64,000 bases of DNA from Rhodothermaceae bacterium. Lineage in GTDB: Bacteria; Bacteroidota; Rhodothermia; Rhodothermales; Bin80. Below the pieces are notes generated by a model, which saw nothing but the letters and a program-made list of their open reading frames with translations, was not told the origin of the DNA and searched no databases. Made by a program: the position numbers and the translations under genes. The DNA is taken from positions 62,001-126,000 of the forward strand of contig VXSC01000047.1 of the NCBI GenBank assembly GCA_009838195.1, in the 5' to 3' direction. This document shows, piece by piece, positions 1-10,200 of this stretch. How positions within the stretch are numbered: position 1 is the first letter of the stretch; each line of letters begins with the position of its first letter.

Positions 1-1
1 T

Positions 2-133
2 CGAAGGGCTCACCTGGCACCTATTGAGGATGTACGCGGAGCGATTGATGCTGAATTGGCACGTCTGAACAGGCCCGATGCACCTATTGCCGTGGTACCG
101 GAAGGACCGCTGACCATTCCGTACGTCGGCTAG
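2..133 (+). CDS. C-terminal end of a protein resembling lactate racemase LarA (partial)
   Basis: Only the last 43 codons are in the window; the start lies before base 1. The frame is open from base 2 to a TAG at 131-133. The tail ends with VVPEGPLTIPYVG, which resembles the C-terminal strand of the nickel-dependent lactate racemase (LarA/DUF2088) family as I remember it. The resemblance rests on this short tail alone, so the family call is weak. The stop overlaps the stop of the convergent SGNH hydrolase gene by four bases, so the two genes end tail to tail with no intergenic space. Confidence 0.45.
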   Translation, partial: RRAHLAPIEDVRGAIDAELARLNRPDAPIAVVPEGPLTIPYVG

Positions 134-819
134 AGTCCAAGTACGCTCTGAAGCTCCTGGATCATGAAATTTGCGACAAAGCGATTTCCCGCCGCATTCA
201 GGTGGACACCGTCGGTGGTCAATATCCCGTCATAGACCTTATCCTGATTCTGCTCAACCAGATAGGCTTCGAGAGAAGCACGTAGATCACAGAGATGTAC
301 GTTCTTTTCTTGCGCGACACCGCGCGAAAGTTGCGCGTATTCTGCCAGACGTAGATTCACTTCTGCATCGCTTTCCGTATCCTCTCCAATCACACTGGGG
401 GTACACAAAAGCACAGCCGCCCCGCTCTCTTCAACGCGATCAATCAACTCTCCGAGACCTTCCTCAAAAGTCTCGGGATCCGTCCCGGTGACATGATCAA
501 ATTCGAAATGATGCCAGACATCATTGATTCCGATGTAGACCACTACGTGCGTTGGTTCATGTGCCAGAACATCCTCATCCAGCCGTGCCAGCAGGTCGGG
601 TACCTTATTGCCGCTGATCCCGGCACCCAATACTTCGATCTCCGCATCAAGCGTCTGCAATGAATCTGCAACCAGCGTAACATAACCGCCTGGGTTTACA
701 CCTGCCTCCGTAATGGAATCGCCCAGAAAAACGATACGTGACTGCGCTAAGCCAGACTGAATAGTCATCAGAGAAAGAAACAGTGCCAAAGATATACTAC
801 GCATGGTGAGAGGGTTCAA
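130..819 (-). CDS. Secreted SGNH/GDSL-family hydrolase
   Basis: A 229-residue protein with an N-terminal signal peptide (hydrophobic stretch ending ...QSGLAQ, residues about 7-26). SGNH block I is FLGDSITEAG, with the nucleophile Ser just after GD. Block III is GINDVW (the Asn of SGNH), and block V is DGVHLN, which supplies the Asp-x-x-His pair. The length is normal for a single-domain SGNH esterase of the lysophospholipase/acyl-hydrolase type. The substrate cannot be read from sequence; an exported carbohydrate- or lipid-ester hydrolase is most likely. It is transcribed alone on the minus strand, and its stop overlaps that of the upstream convergent gene. Confidence 0.85.
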   Translation of the reverse strand: MNPLTMRSISLALFLSLMTIQSGLAQSRIVFLGDSITEAGVNPGGYVTLVADSLQTLDAEIEVLGAGISGNKVPDLLARLDEDVLAHEPTHVVVYIGINDVWHHFEFDHVTGTDPETFEEGLGELIDRVEESGAAVLLCTPSVIGEDTESDAEVNLRLAEYAQLSRGVAQEKNVHLCDLRASLEAYLVEQNQDKVYDGILTTDGVHLNAAGNRFVANFMIQELQSVLGL

Positions 820-959
820 TTGCTATTCGTGTGACGGAATCTACAAACCAGATCTATATTTTTCCCGATTACTACCGGTGTGTTTGCCGTTGGAGTGGCA
901 ATTTCGAAGAGCCCAGTGCCGGGAATCATATACTTAACCACACGAAAATATGCCCATTA

Positions 960-2048
960 TCAATCTGTTGGTGGGATAAACCGGTAGCGGATGATCGGAG
1001 GATTCACGGCTTCTCCAGTAAGTTCATCTTCCGGATCACCCGCCATATACAATCTCCCGTTCCCGACGGCCTTTGGTCCTTCCGAAAGTCGTGTGCTTAC
1101 AGCTGGAAAACGATCCCTGTGACTGGCAATGACCACTCCTACACCTGGATCAAATTCGTTGACACCGTAGACAATCATGCGTGTCTCGTTATCAAGCACA
1201 AACATTCCCTCCACGCTTGTTGCCTCGGCCTCAGCTTTATCAATCTTTTCAGTAATCTCCAGAAAATTGGATTGATTTATCATTCCAAAATCTGGAAAAT
1301 CCTGAGTTCGCTCCACGAAAAAGTCCGGCATGAATCGGATCAGTCCTGCACGGGATAGTCGGGGAGTGGCATCAAAGTTTTCTGAATATACCCACCAAAC
1401 GTCGTCGTCAAAACATCCCATGACGGATGTCACGCCCGTTGTTAGCATAATGGCTGCTCGTCTTCGGAACTTGGGTGCGGGGAGTGGAAACCAATCAATA
1501 AGTACAAAATCCGAACTATAGGCTCGGATGAAGGTGCTGTCCCGGATATCACGCGGCATGGCAAATATGGTATCCGAGTGTAAGCATAGTCCCCACGTAT
1601 TTAGTGCCAGATCCATATCGGTGATGGTCTGGACGCACTCCCCATTTTGACCTAAAACGATCACCCCCTTGTTAATCAAAACGGCAACATAAGAATCGTT
1701 CAAGAATGAAGCTTGTACGCCGAAATTGAAGTTTGCTTCGGGATTGCAGTCGGTGATTACTGTCGTCCAAACCAATTTTCCGTCTGGTGAAAACACGTAG
1801 ACTCCCTCGCTTTGGGGATCTAGCACCAAGAGCTCCCCGGCAGAATTTACATCCAGCATCCACCTGTTACCAAACAGCACCGAATGGTTGAATCGGATCG
1901 TATCCTCCAACACAAAAAGGTCTCCAAAGTCCGCGTGAGTAGGGACTAAAACCTGGTCAACCGTAGACCTTGAATTGCAACCGGCGATCAAGCAAATCAA
2001 CAGCCCAGATAGACAGAGATGCGTCAATGCGGAGATGGAGAAATTCAT
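960..2048 (-). CDS. Beta-propeller-like lipoprotein, copy 1 of a tandem pair
   Basis: A 362-residue protein with a lipoprotein signal: hydrophobic segment followed by LIAGC, so Cys about residue 24 would be lipidated. The mature part is rich in repeated beta-strand motifs (for example GELLVLDPQSEGVYVFSP and GVIVLGQNGECVQTI) of the kind found in six-bladed propeller (BF3164/TolB-like) lipoproteins of Bacteroidota. No catalytic motif is visible. The gene downstream of the second copy's end is a near-duplicate of identical length (2162-3250), so this is a recent paralogue. It has its own conserved upstream promoter-like element at 2111-2139. Function unknown; a surface or periplasmic binding propeller is the conservative description. 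Confidence 0.75.
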   Translation of the reverse strand: MNFSISALTHLCLSGLLICLIAGCNSRSTVDQVLVPTHADFGDLFVLEDTIRFNHSVLFGNRWMLDVNSAGELLVLDPQSEGVYVFSPDGKLVWTTVITDCNPEANFNFGVQASFLNDSYVAVLINKGVIVLGQNGECVQTITDMDLALNTWGLCLHSDTIFAMPRDIRDSTFIRAYSSDFVLIDWFPLPAPKFRRRAAIMLTTGVTSVMGCFDDDVWWVYSENFDATPRLSRAGLIRFMPDFFVERTQDFPDFGMINQSNFLEITEKIDKAEAEATSVEGMFVLDNETRMIVYGVNEFDPGVGVVIASHRDRFPAVSTRLSEGPKAVGNGRLYMAGDPEDELTGEAVNPPIIRYRFIPPTD

Positions 2049-2110
2049 TGAAAGAAAGCCGCTTATAGTTGTTGTCCCACACTCCTGAATGCTATACCGA
2101 GATTGAGTAT

Positions 2111-2139
2111 GTCATAACCGATACAATGGTCGCGTCCAA
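2111..2139 (-). promoter_or_regulatory. Promoter-like element before propeller lipoprotein copy 1
   Basis: On the minus strand TTGGAC (2134-2139) and TATGAC (2111-2116) are separated by exactly 17 bases, a sigma70-like -35/-10 layout, about 65 bases before the start codon. The same hexamers with the same 17-base spacing occur before the second copy at 3327-3355. An alternative is that the overlapping TATTTGGA, which looks like the Bacteroidota -7 element TAnnTTTG, is the real core promoter. Confidence 0.45.
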
Positions 2140-2161
2140 ATACACGAAAATAGGCCGATTA

Positions 2162-3250
2162 TCAATCTGTCGGTGGGACAAACCGGTAGCGGATAATCGG
2201 GGGATTCGTGGCTTCTCCGGTAAGGTCATCGTCTGGATCACCCGCCATAAACAATCTCCCGTTCCCGACGGCCTTTGGTCCTTCCGAAAGCCATGTACTG
2301 ACGGCTGGGAAACGATCCCTGTGACTAGCAATGACCGCTCCCGTACCTAAATCAGATTCGGTACCGCCATAGACAATCATACGTGTCTCATTATCGAGCG
2401 CGTATATGCCCTGAACGGACGATGCTTGAGCTTCTGCTTCACTAATCATCTCGGTAATTCTCCGAAAATTAGACTGATCCACTAGCTCAAATTCTGGAAA
2501 ATCCTGGGTCCGCTCTACGAAAAAATCTGGCATATATCGGGGAAGCTTTGCTGGGGACAGCCGAGGACTTGCATCAAAACTTTCTGAATAGACCCACCAA
2601 ACATCGTCGTCAAAGCATGCCATAGCGGCTCCTTGAAGTGTTCGCATAGTGGATGCCCGCCGTGGGAACTCTGGAAGGGGAAGCGAAAAATGATCCTCCA
2701 TAAGGGCTAAATCTGGATTGTAGGATCGAATAGCCGTGCTGTCCCAGACGTCACCAGGCATAGCAAATATCGTGTCCCGATGTGAGCAGATCCCCTGTGT
2801 ATTTGTCGCAAAATCCCTGTCGGTAATGGCTCGAACACACTCTCCATCACGGCTAAAAACGATCACTCCCTTGTTATTGAAAACAGCAATATGCGAATCA
2901 TCCAGGAATGAAGCGTGTGCAAAGAAATTGAACCCTGCCTCCGGATTACAGTCGGTGATTGCCATCCTCTGTATGAATACGCCGGACGGGGAAAACAGAT
3001 AGACACCCTCACTCTGAGGATCCAGCACCAGAAGCTCCCCCGCAGAATTCACATCCATTGTCCACCGGTTACCAAACAGCACCGAATAATTGAATCGGAT
3101 CGTATCCTCCAACACAAAAAGGTCTCCAAAGTCCGTGTGAGTAGGGACCAATATCTGGTCAACCGAAGACCTTGAATTGCAACTGGCGATCAAGCAAATC
3201 AACAGCCCAGATATACAGAGGTGTGGTAATGCAGAGGTGAAAAATTTCAT
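2162..3250 (-). CDS. Beta-propeller-like lipoprotein, copy 2 of a tandem pair
   Basis: A 362-residue paralogue of the gene at 960-2048, same length and alignable end to end by eye, with the same lipobox region (LIASC). Divergence is spread over the whole protein, with many shared blocks such as VLEDTIRFN, SAGELLVLDPQSEGVY and ASHRDRFPAVST. The two therefore arose by tandem duplication and both remain open. Propeller-like strand repeats are visible and no catalytic residues are recognisable. Its promoter region matches that of copy 1, so the duplicated unit included the control region and the two copies are probably co-regulated. Confidence 0.75.
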   Translation of the reverse strand: MKFFTSALPHLCISGLLICLIASCNSRSSVDQILVPTHTDFGDLFVLEDTIRFNYSVLFGNRWTMDVNSAGELLVLDPQSEGVYLFSPSGVFIQRMAITDCNPEAGFNFFAHASFLDDSHIAVFNNKGVIVFSRDGECVRAITDRDFATNTQGICSHRDTIFAMPGDVWDSTAIRSYNPDLALMEDHFSLPLPEFPRRASTMRTLQGAAMACFDDDVWWVYSESFDASPRLSPAKLPRYMPDFFVERTQDFPEFELVDQSNFRRITEMISEAEAQASSVQGIYALDNETRMIVYGGTESDLGTGAVIASHRDRFPAVSTWLSEGPKAVGNGRLFMAGDPDDDLTGEATNPPIIRYRFVPPTD

Positions 3251-3326
3251 TGGAAGTAAGCTACTTTTAGTTTGGTTATTGTCTTTGACAGATCATAACC
3301 TTGAATGCTGTACTGAGGTTGAGTTT

Positions 3327-3355
3327 GTCATAACCGGTACAACGGTCGCGTCCAA
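3327..3355 (-). promoter_or_regulatory. Promoter-like element before propeller lipoprotein copy 2
   Basis: Minus-strand TTGGAC (3350-3355), a 17-base spacer and TATGAC (3327-3332), identical in hexamers and spacing to the element at 2111-2139. A TATATTTG octamer (3353-3360) overlaps the -35 and matches the Bacteroidota TAnnTTTG consensus, so which element is used is unclear. The start codon lies about 75 bases downstream. Confidence 0.45.
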
Positions 3356-3365
3356 ATATACAATC

Positions 3366-3620
3366 CTATCGCATGACAAATTCCTCAGGAAGAGCCATGA
3401 CCTGCAGGGAGTACTCTTGCTTGCGCGGTTCCATGTCCATACCTGGAACCACGTCGCTTCCCAGTACGTTAGTCAGAGCGTGTCCTGAATCCGTGGGACC
3501 TCTGGTGCCCTCCAACAATACTTTACGCACATCCATCGTTCTTTGCCTAGCCTGACCGTTAGAGCGAGAAGGATCCATCATCCCTGCAATAAAATCATCT
3601 GTGTAATGCAAGTAGTTCAT
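3366..3620 (-). CDS. Small hypothetical protein, doubtful
   Basis: An open frame of 84 codons (start ATG at 3620, or 3579 if the inner Met is used). It ends just before the promoter element of the propeller copy 2 and overlaps the 5' end of the divergent GLPGLI gene. The translated C-terminal half has a protein-like composition (MDMEPRKQEYSLQVMALPEE), which is why I list it, but I recognise no family. If the GLPGLI gene starts at 3606 the two starts would overlap head to head, which argues for the shorter form or for no gene at all. Confidence 0.25.
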   Translation of the reverse strand: MNYLHYTDDFIAGMMDPSRSNGQARQRTMDVRKVLLEGTRGPTDSGHALTNVLGSDVVPGMDMEPRKQEYSLQVMALPEEFVMR

Positions 3621-4403
3621 CCGTCCCTTTTTCGAAAAAGTATTTCCCTGTGGTCTTTAACGGCTCTGACAATATTTTTGGTACACTTCTGTGCAGCACA
3701 GTCAGGCACAGTGACGTACACGCGCACGATCAAGTTAGATATTGAACTTCCTCCCGAAATGGCACGATTTCAGGACATGATTCCAAAAGCGGATTCTTCG
3801 CTGTACTCCATGGATTTCAATAACGCATTCATGGCCAGTATTCGCCGCGTTGAGGCAGACGATAAAGCCAATGGTACTGATTTTGGCAGCTCCACTGCCG
3901 ATGGGGTGACGATCAGAATGCGTTTTTCTGGATTGGATGGCAATAGTAGTATTCCAAACCTCATCAATTCAGTGACTGATATCGACGAAGGTCTGTACAC
4001 GGATCATTACCGTTTTCTCGGTCGTGACTTTTTGATCACGGGCGAACTGCCCCTAATAAAATGGAAACTGTCCACCGAAGAGGGGTCCTTCCTCGATCGT
4101 CGTGTGATCAAAGCTACAGCTACTGTGGATTCTGTGTCAGTAGACGCGTGGTTCACGCCTGAAATTCCAGTACCACTCGGCCCAGAGCACTACGGAGGAC
4201 TCCCCGGCCTCATTCTCGTGCTGTCTATTGATGATGGCCGAAAGATGTACGAAGCCAACTCAATTACCATGGACACAGAAGTCGAAATCACAACCCCCGA
4301 AAAGGGGCGAAAGATGACTCAAGAAGAGTTTGATGCCCTCGTGAAAGAACGAATGGAAGAAGGTGTCTCTGGAGCAGCGAGGAGTATAATTATCAGACAA
4401 TAG
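3606..4403 (+). CDS. GLPGLI family protein (exported)
   Basis: The signature string GLPGLIL occurs near the middle of the C-terminal half (HYGGLPGLILVLSI), which defines the GLPGLI family of Bacteroidota. I chose the ATG at 3606 because it puts a standard signal peptide first (RKS n-region, hydrophobic SLWSLTALTIFLVHF core, cleavage after CAA-Q). An in-frame ATG at 3543 would add 21 residues with no sense as a leader. The gene lies 9 bases before a TonB-dependent receptor with a carboxypeptidase-regulatory domain, the usual partner of GLPGLI genes. Function of the family is unknown; the pairing suggests a periplasmic or surface role linked to the receptor. Confidence 0.8.
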   Translation: MQVVHPSLFRKSISLWSLTALTIFLVHFCAAQSGTVTYTRTIKLDIELPPEMARFQDMIPKADSSLYSMDFNNAFMASIRRVEADDKANGTDFGSSTADGVTIRMRFSGLDGNSSIPNLINSVTDIDEGLYTDHYRFLGRDFLITGELPLIKWKLSTEEGSFLDRRVIKATATVDSVSVDAWFTPEIPVPLGPEHYGGLPGLILVLSIDDGRKMYEANSITMDTEVEITTPEKGRKMTQEEFDALVKERMEEGVSGAARSIIIRQ

Positions 4404-4412
4404 TACCGATAC

Positions 4413-7160
4413 ATGAACCTTCGACACCTTGTAGGAATCGCGTTACTACTTTTGGTGACAGTCCCTTCGGCTGCTCAAACCGAACGGTTTGATGTGAATG
4501 GAATCGTAGTTGACCACGAGGATCTACCCTTACCTCAGGCCACGGTAGTGCTCCTGACCCAGGCCGATTCGGTAATGGCAAAATTCACCACCACGGCCGC
4601 AGATGGGCGCTTCACGCTGAGACGTGTTGTTGCGGATACATATATCCTGCAAATCACATACGTTGGTTTTGCGACCCTGCGTCAAAATATTGAGATTCTT
4701 AATGAAGATGTAAATGTTGGCAAACTGACAATGTCTGAACTCTCAGAAGAGCTGGGGGAAGTCATTGTTAGCGCTGATCACGTCCCATTCGTCGTAAAGC
4801 GTGATACTTTGGAATACAACGCCAATGCATTTGCGGTACGTCCGAATGACGTGGTAGAAGATTTACTCAAGAGACTACCAGGCATAGAAGTAGAGAATGA
4901 TGGTACCGTTAAGGCGCTGGGCGAAACCGTCGAGAACATCCTGGTTGACGGAAAAGAGTTTTTCGCCGACACCCCTACTGCCGTCACGAAAAACTTACCT
5001 GCAGAAGCAGTGGATAAGGTCCAGGTTTACGACAAGGATAGTGACGAAGCAGAGTTCACTGGCATCCCTGACGGTGAGGAAGAAAGAACGCTTGATCTTT
5101 TACTCAAGGAGGACGCCAAGCAGGGCCTCATGGGGAACTTATCTGGAGCTATTGGGGGCGAACAGAGCCCAGGTGGACGCTACGACACACGCCTGAATCT
5201 GATGCGCTTCTCACCGAATACACAGCTTTCTCTCATCGGCAACGCAAATAACACCGGCCAATCAGGCTTCGGCATTACCGACCTGTTAGGTTTGATGGCG
5301 GCTGGCGGCCTTCAAGATGTTTCACTACTCCGCAATGCAGTTTCTCCTACAAATTCTGGTGGATTTGTGGAATCAATCGCGGTTGGATTCAATGCCGGGC
5401 ACGACTTTTCCAAAAACAATTATTTACGCGGCAGCTACTTTGTTGACAAGTTGCAGCGGGTGCAAAACAGTACGAACCAGCGGCATGAACTTGCGGACGC
5501 AAACATCGCCGCCTACGGCGAAGGATCATCCGTCGCAGACTCAGATAATCTCGGGCACAGAGTGAACCTAAATGCACAGGTACAGCTATCGCCAGGGCAC
5601 CAAATTCGCTCCCGAGCTACGATGCAGTGGAATTCTTCCAATACTGAGCAAACGGGGACTCAACAGACTTTTGGACAACGACAATTTCTACTCAATGAGG
5701 CTCACAGGGCCGTTGATCAACACGCTACCAACCTCAGCGGAAACGGAACGCTAACCTGGAGAAAGAAAATCTCTGAACGTGGGACCAGCCTAGTCACAAC
5801 AGCTCAATTCAGCCTGTCAGATAATGATCAGATCACTGCGCTATCCACTCGCACTGGCCTAGCCGGATCGGGTAATCTCATGACCTGGCAAGAGGTTCAA
5901 CAAGACCAAGACCTATTCGGAAAGAGCGAAGCGGCAGATCTTAAACTGTCCTTAACTCACCCGCTGAAAAGCGGCTTTTCCCTTCTGGCGTTCGGTGAAC
6001 GGGACTTCTCCCGACGTGAAAATGATAAACGCTTTTATAACACAAGTAATGATGACCGTCTGCTGAACTCTCGACTCAGTAACGCCTTCGAACAAACGTA
6101 TACCTACTACAGAGCGGGTCTCCAACTAAATCGAAAGGGAACCCTTGGATTTCTTACCCTGGAAGTTCGGTTACAGCAATCTCAACTTGACGGTACAACG
6201 GAAACCGGTATGCCCCCTGTACGGGCCAGCTATACACACCTTTTGCCGCAGCTACGATACGAAAGAGCATTGAAGGAAAACCAAGATATTGAATTCAGCT
6301 ACCGGGCTATGACTCGTGAGCCGTCCCTGCGAGAACTGCAGCCGTTTACAGACAATAGCGACCCGCTTCGGATATATGTCGGGAATCCCAACCTTGAGCC
6401 TGAGTCCAGACATATGTTTTCTGGACGCTTTAATTCATTCGACCCCTGGACACAACTCAATATATTTGCAAACATCAGTACAACCTATGCACGAAATCAA
6501 ATTGTACCAACGCGAATTATTGATGAATCGCTACGCCAGAGCGTCACCGCGATCAACTCTGACGCAGGCTGGACTACCTCGGCATTTACGAATGTGGGCA
6601 TGCCGATCCGACCGCTCAATATCGTGGTGAGATGGAGCAACAACCTAACCATCACCACCGGTTCTGAGTTCATCAACTCAAATGAAAACGCCTCCCGAAT
6701 CCTTCGTAACCGTTTGGGGTTTTCTGTCTCGAACCGAAACCAGGACATCGTTGGACTGGAGGCTCGTATCTCCGGTACCTATAATGATCTCGATTATTCA
6801 CTCAATACAGACTTGAACCAGCGCTACATTAACGCATCGTATTCTTTCGATATACAATGGCACCCGGCATTCAATTGGACAATCGGTACCGAATTTCGGT
6901 ATCAGACATACGACCGGGATGTGTTTGGAGATGTCCAGAACAAGGCGCTGATTGACCTTACCTTTGAGCGTCTGTTCATGGATGAGCGTGCCTCTGTCGC
7001 AATTGAGATCAAGGACCTGCTCAACCAGAACTTGTCTGTAGCCTTCAATAATTCTGCGAGCTTCATCTCTGAGCAGCGTACGGAAACACTTGGCCGCTAT
7101 GTCATGCTGCGATTATCCTACCGTTTGAGTGCACTTGGAGGGGGGCTATTCGGGATTTAG
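4413..7160 (+). CDS. TonB-dependent receptor-like outer-membrane beta-barrel with carboxypeptidase-regulatory domain
   Basis: A 915-residue protein with a signal peptide (LLLLVTVPSAAQ). Next comes a CarboxypepD-regulatory-like beta-sandwich (residues about 25-105, with DGRFTLRRV and YVGFATLRQNI). A plug-like region follows (about 110-215, with VEDLLKRLPGIEVENDGTV, ILVDGKEFF and VDKVQVYDKDSDE). The remainder is an outer-membrane barrel with alternating strands, ending in a strand with a terminal hydrophobic/aromatic pattern (LRLSYRLSALGGGLFGI). This is the layout of the OMP_b-brl_3 group of Bacteroidota, which lacks a clear TonB box. It is translationally close to the preceding GLPGLI gene. 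The substrate is unknown. Confidence 0.85.
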   Translation: MNLRHLVGIALLLLVTVPSAAQTERFDVNGIVVDHEDLPLPQATVVLLTQADSVMAKFTTTAADGRFTLRRVVADTYILQITYVGFATLRQNIEILNEDVNVGKLTMSELSEELGEVIVSADHVPFVVKRDTLEYNANAFAVRPNDVVEDLLKRLPGIEVENDGTVKALGETVENILVDGKEFFADTPTAVTKNLPAEAVDKVQVYDKDSDEAEFTGIPDGEEERTLDLLLKEDAKQGLMGNLSGAIGGEQSPGGRYDTRLNLMRFSPNTQLSLIGNANNTGQSGFGITDLLGLMAAGGLQDVSLLRNAVSPTNSGGFVESIAVGFNAGHDFSKNNYLRGSYFVDKLQRVQNSTNQRHELADANIAAYGEGSSVADSDNLGHRVNLNAQVQLSPGHQIRSRATMQWNSSNTEQTGTQQTFGQRQFLLNEAHRAVDQHATNLSGNGTLTWRKKISERGTSLVTTAQFSLSDNDQITALSTRTGLAGSGNLMTWQEVQQDQDLFGKSEAADLKLSLTHPLKSGFSLLAFGERDFSRRENDKRFYNTSNDDRLLNSRLSNAFEQTYTYYRAGLQLNRKGTLGFLTLEVRLQQSQLDGTTETGMPPVRASYTHLLPQLRYERALKENQDIEFSYRAMTREPSLRELQPFTDNSDPLRIYVGNPNLEPESRHMFSGRFNSFDPWTQLNIFANISTTYARNQIVPTRIIDESLRQSVTAINSDAGWTTSAFTNVGMPIRPLNIVVRWSNNLTITTGSEFINSNENASRILRNRLGFSVSNRNQDIVGLEARISGTYNDLDYSLNTDLNQRYINASYSFDIQWHPAFNWTIGTEFRYQTYDRDVFGDVQNKALIDLTFERLFMDERASVAIEIKDLLNQNLSVAFNNSASFISEQRTETLGRYVMLRLSYRLSALGGGLFGI

Positions 7161-7291
7161 CCCGAGCGTAGGACATCACACAGAGCGTCCTCCAGACCGA
7201 TGGATGCTTATGTCCTGCCAGCCGAAGCGAGCCCGTGTTGAATCACTCTCCTTGTTAACTTCCTTATATTGTTATTGAGAAGACATCGTTC

Positions 7292-10200
7292 TTGCTAAAT
7301 CACGATTTCTCCACAATCATGCGATCGGGCTTTGACTCTATCAACCTTTTCTTTGTGCAGCCAAGTGGTAAATCTCTGATCCGCTTAGCGCCACTCTGCA
7401 TCCTGCTGCTCGTTGGAGCCTGCTCAACGAACCTCGAATCAGATCCCGATATACGTGCCCGTCTCCCGGAGCGTGTTGATTATAATTTCCATATTCAACC
7501 ACTATTGTCAGATCGGTGCTACGCCTGTCATGGTCCCGATGACAATGCACGTGAAGCGGACCTGCACCTGTATACAGAAGAAGGAGCCCTTGCAGCGAAG
7601 CTGCAATCTGGTGGATATGCGATTGTGCCGAAGAGGCCTGGCCGCAGTGAACTGATGCGCCGGATTACATCCAGCGACCCGGAAACCGTCATGCCGCCGC
7701 CTGAATCCAATCTGACGCTGTCTGATTACGAAATCGCTCTGATCAATCGCTGGATCGAGCAAGGGGCTGAATGGAAACCTCACTGGGCGTTTATCCCACC
7801 TACCCTGCCCCCGATCCCTTCCGTGCAAGATGATATGTGGCCGGAAAACGACATTGATCGCTTTGTACTGGCACGCATTGAACGGGAGGGACTGATTCCT
7901 TCTGAAGAATCAGATCAAGAACGTCTCCTACGACGTGTCACACTTGATCTGACTGGACTACCCCCGACGCTTGAGGAGATCGATGACTTCTTGAATGATA
8001 ACACACCGGGTAGCTATGAGCGGGTTGTTGACCGTCTGCTGGACTCCGAGGCATATGGGGAACGAATGGCAACCGAGTGGATGGATCTTTCCCGCTATGC
8101 AGATAGCCACGGCTATCATGCGGACGGGATCCGAACGATGTGGCCCTGGAGAGATTGGGTCATCAAGGCTTTCAACGAAAATATGCCTTACGACGAGTTC
8201 GTAACGTGGCAACTTGCTGGTGATCTGCTGCCGAATGCAACTCGTGAACAGATTCTGGCCACTGGATTCCACCGTAACCACCCAATGACGGCCGAAGGCG
8301 GTGTAATTGATGAAGAGTACCGGCTTGAGTACGTCGCTGAACGCACAAATACAACGGCTCAGGCATTTTTAGGCCTCACGATGGAGTGTGCCCGCTGCCA
8401 TGATCACAAATTTGATCCTGTTTCCCAAGCGGAATACTTTCAACTTTCTGCATTCTTCAACAATGTAAATGAACTGGGAATGACGGGGGATGATGGGAAT
8501 GCTGGCCCATTGCTGATGATGCCCACACCCGAAGAGGAAACAGTGCTCGAGCAAAAACGTGATCGGATTGAACACTTGGAAACCGCACTGAATGCACGAG
8601 CCGAGGAAATCAAACAGAAAGGGCTGCATGCAGATGTGCCGATGCCAGGGAATGTCCCCGATTCCGAATTGGTCAGTTACTTCCCATTTGATCAGACCTC
8701 AGGTGAAGTAACCCCAAACATGGCACCAGGGGGCAAGGAAGGCAAAACCGGTGGTGGCACCCTGACTTCCGTCGAAGGGCAGTTAGGGAAAGCCGCAAAT
8801 TTTGACAGCGACTATGATTTTCTTCAGGTCGACGAGGCAGGGAATTTTGAGCGCATTGACCCGTTTTCCGTTGCGGTATGGATCCGGCCAGATACCTCAG
8901 GAGCCTATACAAGAATTGTCGGCAATGCCTTCCACAAGAATACATACTGGCGGGGATGGGAAGTTTACCTGGATAGCCTGAATCACCTGTCCGTCCGACT
9001 GATTCACGCACTCCCACATAATTACCTGCATGTCCGCTCCAATGAACCTGTCGCAGTCGACGACTGGACACATACGGCATTCACGTATGACGGATCAAGC
9101 CGGGCAGACGGCGTTCAGCTTTATTTGCAGGGCCAGCGTGTTCCAGCCAGGATTGAGTATGACAATCTCTACAAGAGTATCCTGCCTGTAGATGGACTCT
9201 ATAAACCTACCAGCCGCCCGATGCGTATCGGGCGGAGTTACCGCGCGTTCGGGGGTGATGACGGCATCTTCATGGGGGATATGGATGAACTAAAAATCTA
9301 TGCCCGGCAACTTACCGCATCGGACATTGCAATACTGGCTAATACGTCTGTACAAGGCGATGAACTGGCCGTATTTCTGAATTACTACGATCAGCACTAT
9401 AGAGAACTGCTCAGGGAACTCAAGGAAGCTCGCGCAGAAGAGGAAGCGGCAGTCAGTGAAGTAATGGAGGTCATGGTGATGGAAGAGATGGACGAACCAA
9501 GACCCACCCATGTCCTCGAGCGTGGCCTCTATGACCAGCCTCGTGAGCAGGTTTCCCCGGGAACCCCTTTGGTCCTTGGCAGCCTATCGGACGATGTCCC
9601 TCCTACCCGCCTTGGGTTAGCACAGTGGCTCTTCAGCCCAGAGCAACCGCTGACTGCACGTGTCACCGTGAACCGCTACTGGATGATGTTCTTTGAACAG
9701 GGGCTGGTATCAACGCCAGAAGACTTTGGGAACCAGGGGGCTCTGCCCTCTCATCCGGCATTACTGGATTACCTGGCCGTCTCTTTTGTAAACTCTGGCT
9801 ATGACCTCAAGGCACTCGTCAAGTCTATTGTGATGAGTGCGACCTATCGCCAGTCCAGCCTTGCGCCTACAGAATTACAGGAACTAGATCCTACGAATCT
9901 ACTTCTTGCGAGAGGGCCACGCCATCGCCTGAGTGCAGAGATGGTCCGGGATAATGCCTTGGCAGCGAGTGGTCTATTGGTCAACCAGGTCGGCGGTCCC
10001 AGTGTGAAGCCCTACCAGCCTCCAGGATTATGGATTGAGAAGGGGAATTTTTCGCAATTTCTGCTGCACTATAAGCAAGATGAGGGCGAAGCGCTTTACC
10101 GCCGCAGTCTGTACACTTTTATCCGGCGAACTTCTCCTCCGCCGACCATGCTGGTTTTTGATGCTCCAGACCGTTCTACCTGTTTTGTACGGCGCCAGAA

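Larger units (their letters stand above)
960..3360. repeat. Tandem duplication of about 1.2 kb (gene plus promoter)
   Basis: Unit 1 spans about 960-2140 and unit 2 about 2162-3360. The similarity covers the 362-codon gene and extends into the upstream region: bases 2083-2140 and 3302-3360 are nearly the same, sharing TGTCATAACCG and GGTCGCGTCCAAATA. The end of each gene is also similar (TTATCAATCTGT...GGATAATC-type ends at 957-985 and 2159-2187). Confidence 0.85.

Noticed and set aside
831-1358. 175-codon plus-strand frame
   Set aside because: It runs antisense to the propeller lipoprotein gene and has no recognisable protein features.
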